From assembly GCA_040839025.1 (NCBI GenBank), contig JBFPJN010000004.1, forward strand, positions 62,001-126,000: a stretch of DNA of 64,000 nucleotides, written 5' to 3'. Position numbers and translations under genes: made by a program. Under the pieces are notes generated by a model. The model was not told the origin of the DNA. It did not search any database and saw only the letters and a program-made list of their open reading frames with translations. Below are positions 1 through 7,979 of this stretch, piece after piece (the first letter of the stretch is position 1; every line of letters begins with the position of its first letter). Source of the stretch: Alphaproteobacteria bacterium LSUCC0719 (lineage in GTDB: Bacteria; Pseudomonadota; Alphaproteobacteria; Puniceispirillales; Puniceispirillaceae).

Positions 1-301
1 CAACCCGGCAGTTCAGCGCCGCGCCGCGGTCCATCTGCAGGCTCTGATAGTGAATTTCACCAGCAATCTGTGCCGTTTCGGTGGCCCAGATGCTGCCGGC
101 CTGCATGATGCCGTCATACGACCCGCCGATCACGACAAGGTCGCTTGTCACCTGTCCGGTAAACTTTCCCGTCGCTGCGATCGACAGTTTTTCAGCTGTC
201 AAATCAGCCTCGACGGTGCCTTCGATCTCGATCGACTTGATGTTCGAAATGGTTCCGACGAACTTGGCATCGGCCCCGATGATCGCTCTGCTCCTGTCCA
301 T
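1..301 (-). CDS. Bactofilin family protein (partial, C-terminus beyond window edge)
   Basis: Reading left from an ATG at 301, the frame stays open to the window edge (about 100 residues seen). It begins MDRSRAIIGADAKFVGTISN and continues with short beta-helix turns rich in G, I and V (IEIEGTVEADLTAEKL, GKFTGQVTSDLVVIGGSYDG), the pattern of the bactofilin polymer core. Bactofilins assemble into non-nucleotide cytoskeletal filaments that localise cell-wall enzymes. It lies just downstream of the bactofilin at 389-736 on the same strand (87 bp gap), so the two are probably one operon, divergent from the M23 peptidase genes. The family call is secure; the missing end prevents a length comparison. 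Confidence 0.85.
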   Translation of the reverse strand, partial: MDRSRAIIGADAKFVGTISNIKSIEIEGTVEADLTAEKLSIAATGKFTGQVTSDLVVIGGSYDGIMQAGSIWATETAQIAGEIHYQSLQMDRGAALNCRV

Positions 302-388
302 ATCTGTCTCCCTTCTTGCCAGGCCATGACCAGCCAGGCGATAGCCCTGTAAATTCATTCAGCCAATGCTGGCCCCGTTTATTCGGTG

Positions 389-736
389 CTAACGGCGGCG
401 CTTGCGGAACTTGGCCGTCACATGCGCGCCATTCTCGACCTCGATACCCCTTGTCTTGATGACCCCGTCAAAGACGCCCGTATTGGTGATGCGCAGCGTG
501 TCGGCATTGACCTCGCCATTCACCTTTCCGGAAACAATCGTTTCCTCTGCCTCGATCGTGCCAGTCAGGACGGCCCTGTCTTCAACAATCAGATTTCGAC
601 ATTTGATTTCGCCGTCCACGCTACCGGCCAGAACAATGTCGCCAACCGATGTCACGCTGCCGGTGATTCGCATGTCCGTGTCGATCAGCGATGCTTCGCC
701 AGCAGCAGGACCGTTCTTTTTGTCACGGTCAAACAT
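389..736 (-). CDS. Bactofilin
   Basis: A 115-residue protein with a polar N-terminus, a right-handed beta-helix core (residues about 20-105: ITGSVTSVGDIVLAGSVDG, VSGKVNGEVNADTLRI) and a basic tail (KFRKRRR). Length and repeat pattern are typical of small bactofilins, which polymerise at the inner membrane and recruit peptidoglycan enzymes. The ATG at 736 is preceded on its strand by an AGGAGGATGC stretch. It is divergent from a TM protein and an M23 endopeptidase at 918-2798; bactofilin/M23 pairing is known from CcmA-Csd1 in Helicobacter and BacA-LmdC in Hyphomonas. A role in shape or polar organisation is inferred. Confidence 0.93.
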   Translation of the reverse strand: MFDRDKKNGPAAGEASLIDTDMRITGSVTSVGDIVLAGSVDGEIKCRNLIVEDRAVLTGTIEAEETIVSGKVNGEVNADTLRITNTGVFDGVIKTRGIEVENGAHVTAKFRKRRR

Positions 737-917
737 GGCATCCTCCTGTAATCACGTCGAAAAAAAATCTGACCATATTTCTTCACCAAATCACTAATGG
801 AAAGGTAACAAAATTCGCATATTGTCGTTAACGGATTTGTAAGATCTTTTCCGACCTTTGCCTATCTCGGTAAACGACGGATCGGATAAAAAGTTAAATG
901 AAATCCGGAATTCGCTG

Positions 918-1280
918 ATGGCTGAAGATGTAATCGACATTCGCAAACGTATCGAGGACATGCGCAACGAGGTCTCATCGGCGCTGACCGATGAGCAGAG
1001 CGTGGTTATTCCGTCCCAGCCAGCCGGCGAGATTGCCGAGTTTTCGGTGCCGGGGGTTACGGTGGCATCGGCAGCGGTGGCGCAGGAAGTCGTAACAGCC
1101 GCGCCGGATGCGGAAACGATGCGGCGGACAAAAAGCGCACTTGACGATGCGCTGCAATTGCCGTCTTTCCAGTTGCATGTCCGCAACCAGAGCATCAACA
1201 AGCTGCTGCTGTTCCTCGTCGCCTCGCAGCTTGCGACCAATGTCTGTCTGATTGCCATCATCTGGCTAAAGCTTGGATAG
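918..1280 (+). CDS. Membrane-anchored protein of unknown function, next to M23 peptidase
   Basis: A 120-residue protein with a charged N-terminal helix (VIDIRKRIEDMRNEVSSAL), a low-complexity middle and one C-terminal membrane segment (LLLFLVASQLATNVCLIAII), so it is probably tail-anchored with the N-terminus in the cytoplasm. I prefer the ATG at 918, which has GGAA seven bases upstream, over an upstream TTG at 858 with no visible ribosome site. The stop is three bases before the M23 gene, so the two are co-translated. No family is recognised. The context suggests a partner linking the bactofilin scaffold to the peptidase; this is inference. Confidence 0.7.
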   Translation: MAEDVIDIRKRIEDMRNEVSSALTDEQSVVIPSQPAGEIAEFSVPGVTVASAAVAQEVVTAAPDAETMRRTKSALDDALQLPSFQLHVRNQSINKLLLFLVASQLATNVCLIAIIWLKLG

Positions 1281-1283
1281 GTA

Positions 1284-2798
1284 ATGCCCAAGATCCTGAA
1301 GCAACTTTTCCAACGCCTTGCTCCGCCAGTGCTGCGAAGCAACAGCCCTGACCGTCCAATGGTCGTGCGGCGGCAGAACTGGCTGCTTCAGGAAACCCGC
1401 TTTCTGTTCCTCACCCGAAAGGGCCCTGTCGAAATCATCCTCAAACCGTCATTGATCCTTGGCATCGGCTTTATCGGGGTTGTCGGGACAACGGTCATCG
1501 GTGCGACAACATTGTTTGTCGGCTTCAAGTCGGTTGAGGTGGTGCGCAACGAATCCATCACCGCCGCCGAGGCAAGCGCCCCGCCATTGATCATCGACAC
1601 CACACATACGCTTGAGTCGCGCACGACCAGAGCAGATGAGGTGCCGGCACTGGCAGCCGCGGCACCGCCGCTGATTGCGCCCGTCGTTCCGGACATGGAT
1701 AGCGCGCCGACCATGCTGGCGATGGCGACCGGACCCGTGCCAACGACTCCCTGGCCCCCATCCTCGGCGGCAACGGACAGCGTGACCCTGCCACCATATT
1801 CAGCAATGATGCCGCCTGGCACGGCGCCCCGCCCGGAACCCGGTCAGGGAGCCGGTCGGGCAACCGGTGACACAGCCGTCATTGGCGAAATGGCACTGGC
1901 GGACAATTACGCAGAGCCGGAAGGATTGATTCCGGTGCCGCCGGCAGGCGACCTGCCGGTCACCGATTCCGACACCGATCTGGCCGCTGCGAGGACCGGT
2001 TTGCAGATTCCCGATATCATGTCATTCCTCAGACCGAATGGTCCGGTTGCTGACGGTGAAGTCGAAGTCATCGCAATGACAACACCGGCACCGACGGCGC
2101 CCCCTGAACAGGAAGAGGCCGGGCTTGTTCCCTTCAACCCGGAAAGCAACCTTCCCGTGGTGACGGATGCGAGCCGCCAATACAAGCTGTTGCGCTCGAT
2201 GGCACGCGAGGTTCGGGGCATTCGCCAGAGCCTTTCGGATATCGGCTTGCCAACCGACGAGCTGCCAGAACTGGAATCCCTCGACAGATTCATTGAAACT
2301 GCCGATTTCGCCGGGCTTGCGATGGCCGTCGAGGATCACCGGTCGCTGCTTCGCAAGGTGCCGCTGAAGCCGCCGATGCTGTATTTCTACATTTCCAGCA
2401 ATTACGGGTTGCGCCGCCACCCGGTGCTGGAGACCAAGAGATTCCATCACGGCATCGACCTTGCCGGCACCTGGCAGGAAACTGTCCATGCGCCAGCCCC
2501 CGGAACGGTCATTTATGCGGGTCGCAAGGGGTCGTTCGGCAATGTCGTCCAGATCAGGCATGCCTACGGTTTTGTTACCACCTATGCACATCTTGCCAAG
2601 ATCACCATTCGCAAGGGAGCCGATGTGGTCAATGGCACCGTGATCGGCAAGATGGGTCGCACGGGGCGCGTTCAAGGCGCGCATCTTCACTATGAAATCC
2701 GGCTTGGCGACAAATCCATCGATCCAAAGAAATTCTTTGCCATCGGACACCGGATCGGCGTTGGTGGCGAGCTGATGCTGGCAACAGACCAGCCCTGA
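1284..2798 (+). CDS. Membrane-anchored M23 (LytM) peptidoglycan endopeptidase
   Basis: A 504-residue protein. A basic N-terminus is followed by a membrane segment near residues 50-75 (ILGIGFIGVVGTTVIGATTL), a long Pro/Ala-rich periplasmic linker and a C-terminal M23 domain (residues about 365-490). Zinc-site motifs are visible: HHGIDLAG (first His and Asp) and GAHLHYEIR (HxH). The GLRRHPV loop, the YAHL motif and GxVxxGxxIGxxGxTGR are all present, so it should be an active D,D-endopeptidase acting on the wall. It follows 918-1280 by three bases and faces two bactofilin genes, like the LmdC-type bactofilin-linked peptidases. The catalytic assignment is strong; the biological role is inferred. 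Confidence 0.92.
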   Translation: MPKILKQLFQRLAPPVLRSNSPDRPMVVRRQNWLLQETRFLFLTRKGPVEIILKPSLILGIGFIGVVGTTVIGATTLFVGFKSVEVVRNESITAAEASAPPLIIDTTHTLESRTTRADEVPALAAAAPPLIAPVVPDMDSAPTMLAMATGPVPTTPWPPSSAATDSVTLPPYSAMMPPGTAPRPEPGQGAGRATGDTAVIGEMALADNYAEPEGLIPVPPAGDLPVTDSDTDLAAARTGLQIPDIMSFLRPNGPVADGEVEVIAMTTPAPTAPPEQEEAGLVPFNPESNLPVVTDASRQYKLLRSMAREVRGIRQSLSDIGLPTDELPELESLDRFIETADFAGLAMAVEDHRSLLRKVPLKPPMLYFYISSNYGLRRHPVLETKRFHHGIDLAGTWQETVHAPAPGTVIYAGRKGSFGNVVQIRHAYGFVTTYAHLAKITIRKGADVVNGTVIGKMGRTGRVQGAHLHYEIRLGDKSIDPKKFFAIGHRIGVGGELMLATDQP

Positions 2799-2933
2799 CG
2801 CCGCGCCGCCGGCATCAAAAATACCCTTTGACAGCACACAGCTAAAAAACGCCTCTGTCGCGTCGTTATCGTCATTGGAGCATGTCGGGTCATTTTGGCC
2901 TCGCACAGCTTTCAATGGCCAGCGGAGACAGAG

Positions 2934-3365
2934 ATGACAGGGCGCATCCTGACGAAAACGATCATCATGGCAGGCATGCTGCTGTCCGTTGGCGCGTGCA
3001 ACATGTATGTGATCGATTTCGAGAGCAAACTTCCCGATGGTTCGGTTCTGGCCCCGAAGACAGCCATGCCTGACGCCCCCCCGCCGCCGCCGCCCACACC
3101 ACTGGAAGGCAGCGACAAGGTCGCCTTCATGGACAGCACCACCGCGCAGCTGGAAGGATGCCGCGTTATCACCGGGGTGCGTCTGTTTCATGACGGGGCG
3201 TTTGAGGACGGGCTGATCAAGCTGCGCAACACCGCGGTGCGGATCAACGCCAACCGGATTATTCCGCTGCGCATCGTCGAAAGCCAGGCCAATATGGCGC
3301 CGCATGCCTACAGCGCCAAGATGGTACGCTGCCCGGACGAAAAGGTGGAAACAGCCAATGGGTGA
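2934..3365 (+). CDS. Putative lipoprotein
   Basis: Start chosen at the ATG at 2934, which has GGAG about seven bases upstream; a TTG further up adds residues that would precede the signal peptide. The 143-residue product opens with MTGRILTKTIIMAGMLLSVG followed by AC, a lipobox (SVGAC) expected for signal peptidase II. A polyproline stretch (residues about 48-54) follows, then a compact domain with two cysteines. I do not recognise the family. It overlaps the next gene by eight bases (ATGGGTGA), so the two are translationally coupled. Confidence 0.72.
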   Translation: MTGRILTKTIIMAGMLLSVGACNMYVIDFESKLPDGSVLAPKTAMPDAPPPPPPTPLEGSDKVAFMDSTTAQLEGCRVITGVRLFHDGAFEDGLIKLRNTAVRINANRIIPLRIVESQANMAPHAYSAKMVRCPDEKVETANG

Positions 3366-3648
3366 CGTTATCTATCTGCCGACAGCCGCCAGCAAGCCCA
3401 GCGATCCCGGTGACTACAAGACACTGACAAAGTCGGAAATCGCGCGGCTTGAAGCGATTCGTGACAATGTCGAGGCACTGCTGAATATGGTTGCCGGAAT
3501 CCGGCGCGATCCCGAGGCGGTTGCCTATGCGGCCGCCCGATTTGGGCTGATGCGGATGTATTACCTGCATGGACGCGCCGCCACCATGGCCTTTGCCGAC
3601 CGCTGTATAGAAACAGCCGAGATGGCTGAAGATCTCAGCCAACGCTGA
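3358..3648 (+). CDS. Small helical protein of unknown function
   Basis: A 96-residue soluble protein starting MGDVIYLPTAASKPSDPGD, followed by predicted helices (SEIARLEAIRDNVEALLNMV and later an Ala/Met-rich helix). The ATG at 3358 lies inside the stop region of the upstream lipoprotein gene, a typical coupling arrangement. No signal peptide, membrane segment or known motif is visible, and no function can be assigned. About 140 bp of non-coding DNA follows before the channel gene; I see no clear terminator there. Confidence 0.62.
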   Translation: MGDVIYLPTAASKPSDPGDYKTLTKSEIARLEAIRDNVEALLNMVAGIRRDPEAVAYAAARFGLMRMYYLHGRAATMAFADRCIETAEMAEDLSQR

Positions 3649-3787
3649 TTATCCCTCTCCACCCTTTTTGCTTTTCAAAACCCTGCTCTTTTCACGACCA
3701 TACTGGCGTGCCTATGATAGCGTCAGCGACACGGGTTCAGCGTGATTGGGCGGTTGGGATCCAGCTGGGATCCGGGGAGGAGTGCGA

Positions 3788-4708
3788 ATGTCGGGGGTCG
3801 TCATCACAAAACGCAGGATGCTCCAGATTCTGAGCAGATCGAGCGGCAATGATCGCACAAGCCTGATCTGCGACAGGTTCCTGTCGACAATGATCCTGCT
3901 GAACCTGCTGGCGGTGTCTCTGGAATCCATCGACTCGCTCAGCGCCGCCTATGGCGACCTGTTCTTCGGTTTCGAGATGATTTCCGTGACTATCTTCGGC
4001 ACCGAATATCTGCTGCGGATCTGGAGCATGGCAGCCAATGAAGCCAGTCGCTACAGCTCGGCAACAGGGCGGCGGCTTGAATATATTTTCAGCTTTACAG
4101 GACTGATCGACCTGATTGCGATTCTGCCAAGCCTGCTGCCGCTCATTCTTGGCGAGGTCGATCTTCGCTGGCTTCGGGTGCTGCGTCTGGTGCGTCTTCT
4201 GAAAATCTCGCACTACTCGTCGGCGCTTGAGGATCTGATCGCGGCCATCCGCTCGGAACGCAGCGCCTTTGGAGCTGCCCTTTATCTTTTCTGTATCGCG
4301 CTGTTCACCTCAAGTTCGCTGATGTATGTCGTTGAACGTCAGGCGCAGCCGGACAATTTCTCCTCGATCCCGGCAACGATGTGGTGGTCGCTCATCACCC
4401 TGACCACTGTCGGATATGGTGACGTGTCACCGATCACACCGATCGGCAAGCTTGTCGGTGCCGTTACCGCGGTGATGGGTGTCTGTGTCGTGGCATTGCT
4501 GACTGGTATCGTCGCCTCTGCCTTTTCAAACCAGATTTCCCGTCGTAAGGAAATGTTCCAGGCGGAAATTGTCTCGGCGCTCAGCGATGGCGTGATCACC
4601 GAGGATGAAATGCAGAAAATCGCCGAAATGCAGAAGCAGCTTGGCATGTCGGATGAACATGCCAGGGCGATGATCGAGCTTCTTCGTGACAGGCATGTTC
4701 CAAAATAA
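3788..4708 (+). CDS. Voltage-gated potassium channel (6TM, KvAP-like)
   Basis: A 306-residue protein with GGAGG just upstream of the ATG at 3788. The voltage-sensor domain includes an S4 helix with regularly spaced arginines (LRWLRVLRLVRLLKIS, residues about 124-139). A pore loop carries the potassium selectivity signature TTVGYGD (residues about 213-219), followed by the S6 helix. The cytoplasmic C-terminus (VITEDEMQKIAEMQKQLGMS) is a short helical region and not a cNMP domain. Two short genes directly downstream encode stand-alone cNMP-fold-like proteins. The channel assignment is firm; physiological role and gating partner are unknown. Confidence 0.92.
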   Translation: MSGVVITKRRMLQILSRSSGNDRTSLICDRFLSTMILLNLLAVSLESIDSLSAAYGDLFFGFEMISVTIFGTEYLLRIWSMAANEASRYSSATGRRLEYIFSFTGLIDLIAILPSLLPLILGEVDLRWLRVLRLVRLLKISHYSSALEDLIAAIRSERSAFGAALYLFCIALFTSSSLMYVVERQAQPDNFSSIPATMWWSLITLTTVGYGDVSPITPIGKLVGAVTAVMGVCVVALLTGIVASAFSNQISRRKEMFQAEIVSALSDGVITEDEMQKIAEMQKQLGMSDEHARAMIELLRDRHVPK

Positions 4709-4777
4709 CTGCTGGTAACAGGGCTATCCGGCTAACATTTCCCCCACAGCGTCGTCTCAGTGGTGAGGAGGCGCGTC

Positions 4778-5131
4778 ATGCACGACATTCTGTTGCCGTT
4801 GATCGACCGTGATGCGTGCGCATCACGCATGGTCGAGGCTGGGCGCGTCATCATCGCCCCGGGCGAACCGACGTCATTGCTGTTTCTGCTGCAATCCGGC
4901 GAGGCGCGATCCTCGGACGGATCGCATCTTGGTGCCGGCGACATGCCAAGCCTGTGCGAGGCGCTGGCGCTTGATCACTATCAATCGACGGTCGACGCCG
5001 TTACGGCGTGTGAATTGCGGGTTATACCCCTGAAGCGCCTCGAAGCTGCCATCAGACAGGGGGGCCGGCTTGCCTGGCCGTTGTCACGTTCAATCGCCGC
5101 TGAAGTAACGCAGCGGCGCCTGGTGGGCTGA
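4778..5131 (+). CDS. Stand-alone cyclic-nucleotide-binding-like domain protein
   Basis: A 117-residue protein; the ATG at 4778 is preceded by GTGAGGAGG. The segment RVIIAPGEPTSLLFLLQSGE, then GAGDMPSLCEALALD and ACELRVIPLKRLEAAI, follows the beta-roll plus phosphate-binding-cassette layout of CAP/cNMP domains. It lacks the usual RxA pair, so nucleotide binding is doubtful, and there is no HTH. It sits 69 bp after the potassium channel and six bases before a second cNMP-like gene. It may be a detached regulatory module of the channel (inference). Confidence 0.6.
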   Translation: MHDILLPLIDRDACASRMVEAGRVIIAPGEPTSLLFLLQSGEARSSDGSHLGAGDMPSLCEALALDHYQSTVDAVTACELRVIPLKRLEAAIRQGGRLAWPLSRSIAAEVTQRRLVG

Positions 5132-5137
5132 TACCAG

Positions 5138-5458
5138 ATGCCAACTGTCTCCCGCATATCACTTTTCCATGGCGAGGCCCTGTTCCGGCCCAACCAGATG
5201 GCAACGCATTTCTTCCTTGTTGAGGCGGGAATCATTCAGGTGCTGGACCTTGACGGCCATGCCGTGAAGCGACAATTCGGCAACAATGAAATGTTCGGCA
5301 TTCCCGAGGTTCTGGCACGTGTGCCATGGGATCTGACGGCAGTTGCCGAAGGCCCGACAATCCTGCGGCGTTTTCCAGCCGAGGTGCTGTTTGAAACGCT
5401 TGCCGACATGCCAAAGGAACATGACAGCTTCCTTCGCGGCATCGCATCGATGGCATGA
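5138..5458 (+). CDS. Second stand-alone cNMP-domain-like protein
   Basis: A 106-residue protein with the beta-roll pattern of cNMP domains: LFRPNQMATHFFLVEAG, IIQVLDLDGHAV, FGNNEMFGIPEVLARVPW and TAVAEGPTILRRFPAEVLFE. Its start is six bases after the previous stop, so the pair is an operon. Together they resemble two halves of a duplicated sensor module without HTH or catalytic domains. The cNMP-fold assignment is by pattern only; ligand and partner are unknown. Confidence 0.62.
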   Translation: MPTVSRISLFHGEALFRPNQMATHFFLVEAGIIQVLDLDGHAVKRQFGNNEMFGIPEVLARVPWDLTAVAEGPTILRRFPAEVLFETLADMPKEHDSFLRGIASMA

Positions 5459-5496
5459 GACTTGCAACCATGATCCGACCGCTATGGGAGGACAGG

Positions 5497-5676
5497 ATGC
5501 AGGACAAGCTGATCGCCAGAGACGAACCATATCTTGAAGATATCGACGAAACGGATAGTGCCGATGGCCAGCCATCGCCTGCGACAAGCGCACTGCCAAT
5601 GATCGAGGTCACCTATTTTGACGATGCCGATCATCCCGCAGACAGCTATCGGCGGCCACTTCACAGTTTCCTCTAG
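5497..5676 (+). CDS. Small acidic protein of unknown function
   Basis: A 59-residue product starting MQDKLIARDEPYLEDIDETD; GGGAGGACAGG just before the ATG at 5497 is a strong ribosome site. An earlier in-frame ATG at 5455 overlaps the previous stop (ATGA) and would add 14 residues. There is no recognisable domain. It is the last gene of the channel/cNMP group and is convergent with rpoN. Confidence 0.5.
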   Translation: MQDKLIARDEPYLEDIDETDSADGQPSPATSALPMIEVTYFDDADHPADSYRRPLHSFL

Positions 5677-5695
5677 AACATTTCCGCCAAGATCG

Positions 5696-5714
5696 CCCGG
5701 GAATATCACCCGGG
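5696..5714. repeat. Short GC hairpin between convergent gene ends
   Basis: Two CCCGGG hexamers (5696-5701 and 5709-5714) separated by seven bases can pair. They lie between the small acidic gene and the rpoN stop. A second possible stem (TGCCGG with CCGGCA) follows. There is no T-run, so a terminator role is uncertain. Confidence 0.3.
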
Positions 5715-5831
5715 AAAATCGTCTGCCGGGGTCGCCTGACAAGATTGTCCGGCAATCACTCTTCATCCCGGCCGTCCAACCAGATTTCAGACGCTGTTTC
5801 GGGGCCGCCGGCTCCGGCCCTGTTTTCAGGA

Positions 5832-7349
5832 TTATCCCGCCATAGCCAGCCGTGCCCGGCGGCGACGCTCGGATGAAGACGGAATCCGCATCATTTCACG
5901 ATATTTGGCGACCGTCCGGCGGGCCAGCTTGACCCCGCGGTCGGAAACAAGCTTTGCAATGGCGTCATCGCTGAGAGGCTTGCCGGCGGTTTCACCCTTG
6001 ATGATGGACTCAATCATGTTGCGAACCGCAGCCGCCGCGCGTGCGTCGCCCTCGTCGGTTGCAAGGGATACGCTGAACAGTGATTTCAGCGGGAAACAGC
6101 CCTTTGGCGTTGCCATCAGCAGGCCACTTGTTACCCGGCTGACCGTGCTTTCATGCATGCCGACAGCCTCGGCAATGTCCTTGAGGGCAAGCGGCTTCAG
6201 CGCCGACAGCCCCTCGGTCAGAAAAGCCGATTGCTGGCGCACGATCTCGCCGGCAATCTTCAATGTCGTGCTGTTGCGCTGTTCCAGTGCCCGGCGCAGC
6301 CAGCGGGCCGAACCCAGAGCCTCGGCAGCGAATTGCGCGCCCGCCTCGGCGGCCTTGCCGCGCGCCGATTTACCGATCTGCGCGGCGTAATCCTCATTGA
6401 TCACCAGCGCCGGCAGGGTTGACCGGTTCAGATCGACAATCCAGCCATCTTCGCCACGGGTGACAATGACATCGGGCGCATGAACACGAAGCGGCGCGGA
6501 TTCATAGGCCTCACCAGGCTTTGGATTGAATTCACGAATATGTTTCAGACTGCAGGCAATGTCTTCCGGTGCGGCGCCGGCACGACGGGCAAGCTGCGCG
6601 ATATCACCGTTCGCAAGCATCTGCAGATTATCAAGCACGACCTCCATCACCGGGTCGAGAAGGTCACGCTCACGCGCCTGAATACGAAGACATTCAGCAA
6701 GATCACGCGCAAAGACGCCTTCGGGTTCCAGTCTCTGGACAAGGTCGAGGACCACCTCCACTTCCGGTTCCTCGGCACCGCACTTGGCGGCCACCTCGCC
6801 CAGATCACGGCCAAGCCAGCCTGTCGGCTCCAGCGCCTCGGCAAGAGCATAGGCGATGACCCGTTGCCGTGGATCGAAAACCGTCAGATCAATCTGTCTT
6901 AGAACACATTCCATCAGGCTTTCCGGGCCCTGCTCGGCGATATTGGCAAGCGCGTCCCAATCCATGTCCGCCGGACGACCACGCTGGGCATGGCCAAAAT
7001 CCAGCCCTTGCGAGCCAAACCGGTTTTCAAGATCGGTATTGGCCGTCGGATCGTCGCCAAGAGCAGCGCCGCCCGACATGTCATGATCGAGACCGGATGT
7101 TTCGCTTGATGCGGCAGCGGTCTGATCTGCGGCTGGCATATCACCCCCGTCAGCCGGGCCAAGATCGCTGGCGATTTCGTGGGACGGGCCACTTTCAACC
7201 TCGAGGAACGGGTTCTCAAGGGCCTGATCCTGAAGATAGTTGCAGATATCGAGATTCGTCATCTGCAACAGCTTGATCGCCTGCTGCAACTGTGGGGTCA
7301 TCACAAGCGCCTGCTTCTGCTTGACCTGTAATGATGGCATCATCTGCAT
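5832..7349 (-). CDS. rpoN: RNA polymerase sigma-54 factor
   Basis: A 505-residue sigma-54. The N-terminal activator-interacting region is intact (LQVKQKQALVMTPQLQQAIK, residues about 6-25), an acidic linker follows, then the core-binding and HTH regions (DIAEAVGMHESTVSRVTSGL). The RpoN box ARRTVAKYREMMRIPSSSER lies near the C-terminus. I chose the ATG at 7349, preceded by GGGAGGACG; an upstream frame extension is not sigma-54-like. It lacks the usual lptB/hpf/ptsN neighbours and sits beside flagellar genes carrying many -24/-12 promoters, so it may be the flagellar copy. A CtrA-type box lies about 115-130 bp upstream. Confidence 0.97.
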   Translation of the reverse strand: MQMMPSLQVKQKQALVMTPQLQQAIKLLQMTNLDICNYLQDQALENPFLEVESGPSHEIASDLGPADGGDMPAADQTAAASSETSGLDHDMSGGAALGDDPTANTDLENRFGSQGLDFGHAQRGRPADMDWDALANIAEQGPESLMECVLRQIDLTVFDPRQRVIAYALAEALEPTGWLGRDLGEVAAKCGAEEPEVEVVLDLVQRLEPEGVFARDLAECLRIQARERDLLDPVMEVVLDNLQMLANGDIAQLARRAGAAPEDIACSLKHIREFNPKPGEAYESAPLRVHAPDVIVTRGEDGWIVDLNRSTLPALVINEDYAAQIGKSARGKAAEAGAQFAAEALGSARWLRRALEQRNSTTLKIAGEIVRQQSAFLTEGLSALKPLALKDIAEAVGMHESTVSRVTSGLLMATPKGCFPLKSLFSVSLATDEGDARAAAAVRNMIESIIKGETAGKPLSDDAIAKLVSDRGVKLARRTVAKYREMMRIPSSSERRRRARLAMAG

Positions 7350-7453
7350 TTCGTCCTCCCGTGCTTTGCACTTCTTGAAAGGATGATGGCCAGACGAAAT
7401 CGCCAATACAAAACATCTATTTGACGAGCGCATTTGTCAGAATTCAGACAAAA

Positions 7454-7478
7454 TTAACTAATATTAATAATTAGTTAA
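7454..7478. promoter_or_regulatory. CtrA-type box within a 9-bp inverted repeat upstream of rpoN
   Basis: TTAA-N7-TTAA, the established alphaproteobacterial CtrA consensus, occurs at 7464-7478. A TTAA-N6-TTAA variant overlaps it at 7454-7467. The same stretch is a perfect inverted repeat (TTAACTAAT at 7454-7462 with ATTAGTTAA at 7470-7478). It lies in the rpoN leader region in an otherwise GC-rich genome. CtrA control of rpoN is inferred. Confidence 0.6.
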
Positions 7479-7605
7479 TAAACTTGTCTCCATTCATGGT
7501 GCGGGGGCTGTCAAGAATCAGACGCCGATTTTTGACCGCGCGGCGCTATTTTGGCATATGTTTTGAATAGGCAGACGGCTGCGGTCTGCATCGGCCACGG
7601 ATGCC

Positions 7606-7647
7606 GCCGATCACGAGTTGCCGATCACGAGTTGCCGATCACGAGTT
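7606..7647. repeat. Three perfect tandem copies of a 14-bp unit
   Basis: The unit GCCGATCACGAGTT occurs at 7606-7619, 7620-7633 and 7634-7647 without mismatch, ending 14 bases before the TTG start of the 2TM protein at 7662. The unit length is not a multiple of three. It could be a protein-binding array or a slippage-prone variable tract. The rest of 7350-7605 holds the CtrA-type box and no convincing gene. Confidence 0.85.
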
Positions 7648-7661
7648 GAAGGGATGAACCA

Positions 7662-7979
7662 TTGCTGACTCTGTCACGTCAACGCCCGGCGCGCGGCACA
7701 ACCTGCCATCGCTGCCAGGTCATCCGGTTCTTTGTCGCCAGCACGGTCGGGCTGGCAATCTTTGCGCTGGTTGCCGATGACAAGCTGCATTATCTGCAGA
7801 TGGTGACACCGCTTCGCGCCGCGCTGGCCATATGCGCCCTCGGCCTTGCCGGGCTGATCATCAAGATTGTGCTGTGGAAGCTGGAAACGCGCCGGGCTAG
7901 CGACGATCCCGAACCAGGCGAACCGCCAGCTGCTTACTCGGCAGAAAGCGGCCATAGGTCCATCCATTCAGAAAATTGA
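7662..7979 (+). CDS. Small two-TM membrane protein of unknown function
   Basis: A 105-residue frame with a TTG start at 7662 and AAGGGA eight bases upstream; a nearby ATG at 7654 closes after four codons. Two hydrophobic segments (VIRFFVASTVGLAIFALVAD and LRAALAICALGLAGLIIKIV) suggest an inner-membrane hairpin. The polar tail overlaps the converging DUF1566-like gene by 83 bp and is probably the less constrained side. No family is recognised. The start is uncertain because the codon is rare. Confidence 0.5.
   Translation: MLTLSRQRPARGTTCHRCQVIRFFVASTVGLAIFALVADDKLHYLQMVTPLRAALAICALGLAGLIIKIVLWKLETRRASDDPEPGEPPAAYSAESGHRSIHSEN

Noticed and set aside
386-751. Plus-strand open frame of 121 codons
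   Set aside because: It is the complement of the bactofilin gene at 389-736, whose beta-helix repeats are unmistakable.
2022-3305. Minus-strand open frame of 427 codons
   Set aside because: It runs antisense to the M23 catalytic domain and the lipoprotein gene; no domain pattern is visible and composition is that of a shadow frame in GC-rich DNA.
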